This document shows positions 34,734 to 35,286 of a DNA stretch of 35,286 nt, piece after piece. The position numbers were made by a program, and so were the translations under genes. Position 1 is the first letter of the stretch, and every line of letters starts with the position of its first letter. This DNA is from Streptomyces wedmorensis (GTDB lineage Bacteria; Actinomycetota; Actinomycetes; Streptomycetales; Streptomycetaceae). The stretch spans positions 1 through 35,286 of the forward strand of contig NZ_JNWK01000072.1 in NCBI RefSeq assembly GCF_000716445.1, given 5' to 3'. Under the pieces are notes generated by a model. The model was given only the letters and a program-made list of their open reading frames with translations, searched no databases and was not told the origin of the DNA.

Positions 34734-35252
34734 ATGCGATCCAAGGCAGCCAGGAACCTCCGCCGCACCCTGGGTGCGGCCGGCGGCGCCCTGCTCGTCT
34801 CCCTCGCCCTGCCCACCTCTCCCGCGGCAGCCGTCGACCTGTCCCAGTGGCGCTGGCTGTCCAACCTCAACAGCAGCAAGTGCCTGGAGGTGGGCGGCTG
34901 GTCCACCGCCAACGGAGCCGGTGTCAACCAGTGGGACTGCCACGCCGGTGCCAACCAGTACTGGGCGGGGACCCCCTACGGGAGCGGCTACCTCATATAC
35001 AACAAGAACAGCGGCAAGTGCCTGGAGGTCAAGGACTGGTCCAAAGCCAACGGGGCCGCCATCGGCCAGTGGGACTGCCACGGCGGCGTCAACCAGCAGT
35101 GGATGGTGCGCTTCGAAGGCGCCAGCAACACGGCAACCCTGGTCAACGTGAACAGCGGCAAGTGCCTGGAGATCGGCGGCTGGCGCACCGACAACGGCGC
35201 CCCGGCCACCCAGTGGGACTGCCACGGAGGCCTGAACCAGGACTGGTACTAG
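34734..35252 (+). CDS. Secreted ricin-type beta-trefoil lectin, copy 3
   Basis: This is a 172-residue third paralogue: signal peptide (ALLVSLALPTSPAAA) plus one trefoil, with QxW ends NQYW, NQQW and NQDW. AAGGAGAAC precedes the ATG, 30 bases after the stop of copy 2. The segment KCLEVKDWSKANGAAIGQWD differs from the KGWSTANG of the other copies, so this subdomain may have diverged in binding. The gene ends 34 bases before the window does, so further copies or the operon terminator may lie outside. Confidence 0.85.
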   Translation: MRSKAARNLRRTLGAAGGALLVSLALPTSPAAAVDLSQWRWLSNLNSSKCLEVGGWSTANGAGVNQWDCHAGANQYWAGTPYGSGYLIYNKNSGKCLEVKDWSKANGAAIGQWDCHGGVNQQWMVRFEGASNTATLVNVNSGKCLEIGGWRTDNGAPATQWDCHGGLNQDWY

Positions 35253-35286
35253 TCCACACCGCCCCCGCCCCCCCGCCCCCCCCACC
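35253..35286 (+). other. C-rich run at the window end
   Basis: The last 34 bases are almost only C with a few G and A, including runs of seven and eight C. No gene is present. Such runs often break short-read assemblies. Confidence 0.6.

Noticed and set aside
33630..35252. Lectin genes as one misassembled gene
   Set aside because: Each copy has its own ribosome binding site, signal peptide and stop, and the copies differ in several loops, so they are separate genes.

Overview
The window is high-GC actinomycete DNA, almost certainly Streptomyces or a close relative. The evidence is G/C in nearly every third codon position, GTG and TTG starts, Tat and lipoprotein signals, several leaderless promoters with a -10 box six bases before the start codon, and families typical of Streptomyces: cholesterol oxidase, ectABCD, secreted endonuclease I, HPP protein, eCIS-core (DUF4157) protein and ricin-type lectins. 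No tRNA, rRNA or CRISPR array was seen. The window begins inside an IS481-type transposase and ends in a C-rich homopolymer, so both ends may be assembly breaks.

Layout. (1) 1-1335 is a mobile-element patch: an IS481 transposase tail, an orphan Imm1-type immunity gene, and an IS5/IS427-type transposase that needs a -1 frameshift and lacks its N-terminus. (2) 1364-11400 is mostly ordinary metabolism: a dienelactone-hydrolase-like protein, a beta-propeller lipoprotein, a type II NADH dehydrogenase, an L,D-transpeptidase lipoprotein, a PLP decarboxylase, a GNAT acetyltransferase, a translationally coupled DapB-like reductase/AhpD-like pair, and a Tat-exported cholesterol oxidase with a KstR-like box upstream. 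(3) 11513-15354 holds a broken aminoglycoside-nucleotidyltransferase gene and an asparagine module: L-asparaginase, aspartate ammonia-lyase (Asn to Asp to fumarate) and a divergent Lrp/AsnC regulator. (4) 15542-16345 encodes a secreted endonuclease I. (5) 16651-23083 is a one-direction block: ectA-ectB-ectC-ectD (ectoine and hydroxyectoine synthesis) followed, with stop/start overlaps, by a complete polar-amino-acid-type ABC importer (ehuB-C-D-A-like). The layout suggests that synthesis and recapture of leaked compatible solute are co-expressed. (6) 23170-26490 carries a SulP transporter, an HPP membrane protein and an N-formylglutamate-amidohydrolase-like enzyme. (7) 26583-29640 is an accessory patch: an eCIS-core (DUF4157) protein with an unrecognised helical C-terminal half, a small conserved protein, a decayed flavodoxin-like duplicate, its intact paralogue, and a transposase scrap. 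(8) 29668-31945 is a divergent pair: an MFS exporter and an HxlR regulator fused to a peroxiredoxin-like domain, with an inverted repeat between them. (9) 32142-35252 is an AraC regulator followed by three tandem, very similar secreted stand-alone ricin-type lectins.

The most unusual items are the orphan eCIS-core protein and its neighbours, the HxlR-peroxiredoxin fusion, the lectin triplet, and the ect-ehu super-operon. All family assignments come from reading motifs and recalling family sequences; no database search was run.
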